Part shown: piece by piece, positions 14,995 through 15,521 of the stretch | Position numbering within the stretch: the stretch's first letter is position 1 | Layout of the letters: every line of letters starts with the position of its first letter | Assembly: GCA_019348095.1 (NCBI GenBank) | Contig: JAHWKC010000017.1 | Coordinates: 1-15,521, forward strand | Source of the DNA: Pseudomonadota bacterium | Lineage (GTDB): Bacteria > Pseudomonadota > Gammaproteobacteria > Xanthomonadales > Xanthomonadaceae | Reading direction: 5' to 3' | Length of the DNA: 15,521 nucleotides | Made by a program: the position numbers and the translations under genes | The notes under the pieces: generated by a model | Database searches by the model: none | What the model was told of the DNA's origin: nothing | Seen by the model: the letters and a program-made list of their open reading frames with translations, nothing else

Positions 14995-15073
14995 CGATCT
15001 CGCCACCGATCTCGCCGATGGCCTCCACCGCGGCGCGGGTGTCGGCCTGGATCGCCTCGACCCGCCGGCCGAG
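14995..15073 (-). pseudogene. Fragment of a methyl-accepting chemotaxis protein (signalling domain)
   Basis: Read on the minus strand, this stretch encodes VEAIQADTRAAVEAIGEI (about 15061 down to 15008), preceded by GGDLGRR and followed by GGEIGA. The pattern V-x-AIQxDTxxAVxAIGxI is the conserved helix near the tip-distal end of MCP signalling domains. Nothing else of an MCP is present: within about 20 bp on each side the sequence changes to CobN and towards HemA. It is therefore a scrap, best explained as part of a chimera. A chance antisense resemblance is possible but unlikely for so specific a motif. Confidence 0.55.
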
Positions 15074-15521
15074 GTCCCCGCCTTCGGCCACTGGGGGCAA
15101 CGAGAGCGCCACCCCGGCCGGCCGGCGGTGGGCGTGGTCTTCTACCGGGCCCACCTGCTCAGCGGGAACACGCTGTTCGTCGACGCCCTGTGCGACGCCA
15201 TCGAGGCCCGGGGGGCCGACGCCGTGCCGGTGTACTGCTACTCGCTGCGGCCCGACGAGCACGGGCGGGTCCCCGCTCTCGACCTGCTGGCCGAGGCCGG
15301 GGTCGGCGCCGTGGTCACCACCGTGCTGGCCTCGGGGTCCCTGGCCCGGGGAACGGAGGGGAGCGAGGAAGACGAGTGGGCCGCGCCCCACCTGGCCGCC
15401 CTCGACGTCCCCGTGGTGCAGGCGCCGGCGGCCACCATCCCCTCCGCCGCCTGGGCGGCCAGCGACGCCGGCATGTCCCCGCTCGACGTGGCCATGGGCG
15501 TGGCCATCCCGGAGTTCGACG
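15062..15521 (+). CDS. cobN: CobN-type cobaltochelatase large subunit, internal fragment (foreign)
   Basis: The open frame reads on to the window end with no start of its own. It contains the CobN segment AVGVVFYRAHLLSGNTLFVD, then ALCDAIEARGADAVPVYCYS, then VGAVVTTVLASGSLA, LDVPVVQAPAATIPSAAW, and ASDAGMSPLDVAMGVAIPEF at the edge. CobN inserts cobalt into hydrogenobyrinic acid a,c-diamide in aerobic cobalamin synthesis; full-length proteins have about 1200-1400 residues, so this is an interior piece of about 153 codons. The wording resembles actinobacterial CobN. It is in frame with hemA across the TAG at 14960, but both genes are cut inside domains, so a true fusion is unlikely. Its right end continues outside the window. 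Confidence 0.85.

Noticed and set aside
12617..15391. A single minus-strand frame of 924 codons covering the TPR gene and everything upstream to 15391
   Set aside because: The first 346 codons are antisense to hemA, the MCP scrap and cobN. The signal peptide and ribosome site place the real start at 14353.

Overview
The window is high-GC chromosomal DNA from a gammaproteobacterium of the Xanthomonadaceae/Lysobacteraceae (Xanthomonas, Stenotrophomonas, Lysobacter, Luteimonas type). The tryptophan 2,3-dioxygenase carries its catalytic residues at exactly the numbering known from Xanthomonas campestris. The gene order TPR protein-lolB-ispE-tRNA-Gln-prs-rplY-pth with a divergent hemA is the usual gammaproteobacterial order. 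The intergenic spacers carry the short palindromic and tandem repeats common in this family. No complete mobile element, CRISPR array, rRNA gene or recognisable defence system is present.

Layout. Positions 1-814 hold the 5' three quarters of hppD (tyrosine catabolism, minus strand), divergent from a MarR-type regulator (931-1413). The two share a short promoter region in which a palindromic operator candidate fills the -35/-10 spacer of the hppD promoter. An inverted pair of REP-like repeats and a terminator hairpin follow. Next come four metabolic or transport genes on the minus strand: a POT-family peptide/H+ symporter, an AbgT-family transporter, kynA (tryptophan 2,3-dioxygenase) and a PQQ-type aldose dehydrogenase lipoprotein. 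With hppD they suggest uptake and oxidation of peptides and aromatic amino acids. A small glycine-rich membrane protein of unknown function then leads into the housekeeping cluster, all on the minus strand: pth, rplY (long Ctc form), prs, tRNA-Gln(UUG), ispE, lolB and a 578-residue TPR protein coupled to lolB by an ATGA overlap. hemA starts divergently at about 14.5 kb.

Several spacers have structure that the genes do not explain. There are two tandem stem-loops with identical flanks in the prs leader, inverted repeats between prs and rplY, and repeat DNA that removes the normal stop of pth so that its frame runs into the next gene. Between lolB and ispE, three hairpins end in a T6 tract on the strand opposite to all neighbouring genes. 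A 12-codon reading frame with a good ribosome binding site touches a GTG start of hemA.

The last ~560 bp should not be trusted as one locus. HemA breaks off after about 141 residues at ~14,958. About 80 bp encoding a methyl-accepting-chemotaxis-protein motif follows on the opposite strand. Then, from ~15,062, comes the interior of a CobN cobaltochelatase subunit that looks actinobacterial. Three unrelated gene interiors joined within 120 bp are best explained as an assembly or amplification chimera rather than a new system. I found no convincing undescribed system here. The most useful leads are the chimeric end, the hemA leader, the possible antisense RNA between lolB and ispE, and the repeat-driven pth extension.
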